This document shows positions 62,028 through 64,000 of a stretch of DNA of 64,000 bases, in pieces. This stretch comes from an uncultured Muribaculaceae bacterium (lineage in GTDB: Bacteria > Bacteroidota > Bacteroidia > Bacteroidales > Muribaculaceae). The notes under the pieces were generated by a model. It saw only the letters and a list, made by a program, of their open reading frames with translations. It was not told the origin of the DNA and did not search any database. The translations under genes and the position numbers were made by a program. How positions within the stretch are numbered: the stretch's first letter is position 1; each line of letters begins with the position of its first letter. The stretch covers positions 47,189 to 111,188 of the forward strand of contig CAJUKZ010000007.1 of assembly GCA_910586995.1 (NCBI GenBank), given 5' to 3'.

Positions 62028-63695
62028 TTATTCCTCTGAGGGTATCCGCATACCTAATGATGTAGCAGAAATAAAATAGGCTTTGGGGTATTGCCCCGAG
62101 TAGTCCATTTGGATAGAGGCGAAAAAAGGAGTCTCGCCACTTTTCTCCAGTTCATCGAGGTTCTGCCACAAATCTCGATCTCCAGTCCACATTTTGCGCA
62201 AAATACTATTGAATGACTTTTCGGCGCACTCGATTTTCTGGAGTGCAGCAGCTAAGGAAGTACGTCCATACCACACCTCTTGTAGTTCGGAGTGATAGAT
62301 GACTTGCAGGATATATTTTTCCTTTGGTTTTTCCACGAACTCTTGAGATATACCTCGGGAGGCTGCGTCTTGCAGTCTGCGGTTGTAATCGTCCCTATCA
62401 CGCCGGGCTACCATGCCACGCTCAAAGTCAACCACTATAAATCCTTGTCCGGATAACTCACGAGGATAAATTTTATTCCCTCGAAAGTTCTTTTTCCCAT
62501 CGAGGGTGGTTGGTTTCAGCTTAAACTCTCCGAAATCTTTCATCTTTCTTTTATGCTTTAATCGTTTATATTCACTGGGCGCGATTAGGGTTTTGAGCAG
62601 ATGCTTGCAATCGGCATGAGAGGCCATTCCGAAGAATGAGCCTATTAACTTTTGCCGACGCTTGCGTGATTTGACTCTCGCCAACCCTCTCGCAAATTTT
62701 TGCTTAGTTCTTTTTCGTATCAGTGCATGAGTGCCAAAATTCTTAAATCCGAGGAAGTCGCAACCGTCTGACAAAGGACGGACAGCCTCACTTGACTTGA
62801 CACTCAAATTGAGTTCTGCGAGTAGCGACACGAGATAATTTCTCAGTAACCATAATTCCTTTTTGGCTGCCGCGAATATCACTATGTCATCGCAATATCG
62901 GTAGTATAGGAAACGCACCTTGACACCGCTAATAGTCAGTTCGCCTATGCTAACAGCAACCTGCACACATTCCTGTACACCATTCTCAGTAAAGATGTAA
63001 TTCTTGACTCGGGCACTCATCTTGTGGTCTATCTCCGAGAGGTGGAGATTGGCAAAGCACTGTGATGAGCGTAGGCCCTTTGAAATTCCTTCATCTTCAG
63101 GGAGCAATTCAACAAAGTTATCGAGTATTGGGAGCAATATCGGGTCAGATGTATATTGACGGATCTGCAACTTCATTATCTTTTGACTGATATTGTCGTA
63201 GTAGTGGCAGATATCGCATTGATAGAAGTACCGCATGAAATCCGGCACATTCTTCATATCTTCCTCGATAATGTGGAATAGCCAGTGCATACCTCGACCT
63301 TTGATTGACGCGCCCGTGTTTGTTATCAAGGTTGGATAAGTATATTTCTCAAACACCGACATAATGGCGTGGCAGCCTACACGGTGATAAACCGTGGGGC
63401 ATTGGACTATTCTTTCCTTCGGCCCGTCAGTAACACGCAAGGTACGGAAATCCATTTGCGTTATTCTGAATATTCCAGAGGAAATTTCTGCAATAAGCCT
63501 ATCGACATATTGCTTTCTCTTTGGCCTTATATGGTTTCTTTGGCCCGCATTCTCCAAATGGCTGACAACGTAATCGAAAGCATTCTCCATATTCGACCGC
63601 TCCACAATCTCACTTGTGAGGTTGCAGAGAGGAAATTGCCATGCGAGTTTATCGCCGGCCGTTTCCTGAGTCATGTATGGAATTTCTTCTTTCAT
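62028..63695 (-). CDS. DGR reverse transcriptase with C-terminal extension
   Basis: 555 residues. Palm motifs are intact: the first catalytic Asp in YQCDICHYYDNI (Asp161) and YCDD at residues 267-270. GLRSSQ at 207-212 fits the (Q/L)GxxxSQ signature that separates DGR reverse transcriptases from group II intron and retron enzymes, which have SP. Motif E lies at DGCDFLGFKNFG. The RT core should end near residue 350. About 200 more residues follow, including a beta-rich unit (GFIVVDFERG; ILQVIYHSELQEVWYG; FASIQMDYS) not found in short DGR enzymes. The template repeat lies about 190 bases upstream. Confidence 0.93.
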   Translation of the reverse strand: MKEEIPYMTQETAGDKLAWQFPLCNLTSEIVERSNMENAFDYVVSHLENAGQRNHIRPKRKQYVDRLIAEISSGIFRITQMDFRTLRVTDGPKERIVQCPTVYHRVGCHAIMSVFEKYTYPTLITNTGASIKGRGMHWLFHIIEEDMKNVPDFMRYFYQCDICHYYDNISQKIMKLQIRQYTSDPILLPILDNFVELLPEDEGISKGLRSSQCFANLHLSEIDHKMSARVKNYIFTENGVQECVQVAVSIGELTISGVKVRFLYYRYCDDIVIFAAAKKELWLLRNYLVSLLAELNLSVKSSEAVRPLSDGCDFLGFKNFGTHALIRKRTKQKFARGLARVKSRKRRQKLIGSFFGMASHADCKHLLKTLIAPSEYKRLKHKRKMKDFGEFKLKPTTLDGKKNFRGNKIYPRELSGQGFIVVDFERGMVARRDRDDYNRRLQDAASRGISQEFVEKPKEKYILQVIYHSELQEVWYGRTSLAAALQKIECAEKSFNSILRKMWTGDRDLWQNLDELEKSGETPFFASIQMDYSGQYPKAYFISATSLGMRIPSEE

Positions 63696-63881
63696 TCTTT
63701 TTCTTTTATAGCCTTCAGGCGCTTATGTTATGTTCCGGCTTTCTTCCAATCTTTTCCAACTTGGAATACTTTGGAAAGGGTTGCCGAGGCTTGTATCCCT
63801 CGCAGAGTGCGTTGCCTAACCCGTAGGCGTTGCAGGGTCATACGATTATGAGAGCATGAGGGGGAGCCTCACGATTATTCG

Positions 63882-64000
63882 CTTGAATGTGAGCCGAGAG
63901 CCGTTGTTCGTGTTCGAGTTCGTAGAAACGTTGTTCGCGTTCGAGTAAACGAGACCGCCATTCGCATTCGCATTGTTGTTCGCACGGCCAACGACACGGC
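63882..64000 (-). repeat. DGR template repeat (TR)
   Basis: Homologous to the variable repeat at 49959-50077 without gaps. In the target's frame it reads Asn-rich (RVVGRANNNANANGG..., AAC/AAT codons), the typical template design, because adenines are the mutable positions. Beyond 63,882 the similarity stops and the frame closes after about 14 codons, so this is not a second target gene. Of 31 adenines on this strand, 13 are altered in the VR; of the 88 other bases, none. The TR probably continues past the window. The untranslated 63,696-63,881 stretch presumably belongs to the template RNA. Confidence 0.95.

Larger units (their letters stand above)
38515..64000. mobile_element. Left part of an integrated phage-like element carrying a DGR
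   Basis: From just after the serA terminator the content changes to an integrase followed by about 45 small, often overlapping minus-strand genes. They include antirepressor, lysozyme, holin-like, spanin-like, dUTPase, ECF-like sigma factor and reverse transcriptase genes. Shared promoters and leader motifs recur throughout. No capsid, portal, terminase, relaxase or conjugation gene is visible, so prophage is likely but not proven; an integrative element with phage genes is possible. The right end lies beyond 64,000. The left attachment site should be between 38,515 and 38,700; I could not identify it without the other end. Confidence 0.8.

Noticed and set aside
63369..63851. Plus-strand frame over the RT start and template leader
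   Set aside because: It is antisense to conserved RT sequence and to the probable template RNA.
63882..64000. The 63.9-kb repeat as a second variable gene, not the template
   Set aside because: Similarity ends at 63,882, the frame then closes quickly, and all differences fall on adenines of this copy with Asn-rich codons. This fixes the direction template to target.
38515..64000. Conjugative element
   Set aside because: No relaxase, coupling protein or Tra gene is seen, while lysozyme, spanin-like, antirepressor and dUTPase genes favour a phage. The unseen right part leaves this open.

Overview
The window comes from a member of the Bacteroidales. Several promoters fit the Bacteroidales pattern (TTTG, about 20 bases, then TAnnTTTG), there are no strong Shine-Dalgarno sites, and the housekeeping genes are of Bacteroidetes type: bifunctional FtcD, DUF4595 lipoprotein, short Lys-type SerA and long IspG. 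A gut Muribaculaceae-like bacterium is my best guess, but that is inference.

Bases 1-38,460 are ordinary chromosome. First comes an operon of a glycosyltransferase, PlsC, IspD and RecG. Facing it is a secreted GH20 hexosaminidase downstream of a complete histidine-degradation operon (ftcD-hutU-hutH-hutI). Next are a structured non-coding RNA candidate, a lipoprotein, an AT-rich membrane protein and tRNA-Cys(GCA). They are followed by zupT, B12-dependent ribonucleotide reductase (nrdJ), rubrerythrin, rmuC and kup. An exopolysaccharide export and assembly block follows (Wza-like, Wzc-like kinase with a Tyr-rich tail, PHP-type phosphatase, CapD-like dehydratase). The block ends with rpoN, a PAP2-like protein, purE, ispG, an M16 peptidase and serC-serA, closed by a terminator.

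From about 38.5 kb to the window end lies an integrated, phage-like element. A tyrosine recombinase sits at its left edge. Some 45 small, tightly packed genes follow on the minus strand: a Bro-N antirepressor, a Tad2/DUF2829-like protein, a radical SAM enzyme, an ECF-like sigma factor, a RadC-like protein, a lysis cassette (GH108 lysozyme, holin-like and spanin-like proteins), dUTPase and many small unknowns. No capsid, portal or terminase gene is visible, so the element probably continues past 64,000.

The standout is a diversity-generating retroelement (DGR). A reverse transcriptase with YCDD and GLRSSQ motifs (62,028-63,695) has a template repeat (63,882-64,000) just upstream. The matching variable repeat lies 13.9 kb away inside a 202-aa gene (49,860-50,468). 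All 13 differences between the two copies fall on template adenines (coding sense) and none on the other 88 positions. The target gene is followed by a hairpin and a sigma factor, and is driven by one of six near-identical promoters spread through the element. A 12/24-bp-phased array of about 15 short repeats (59,998-60,311) is a second unexplained structure, possibly an origin or operator cluster.
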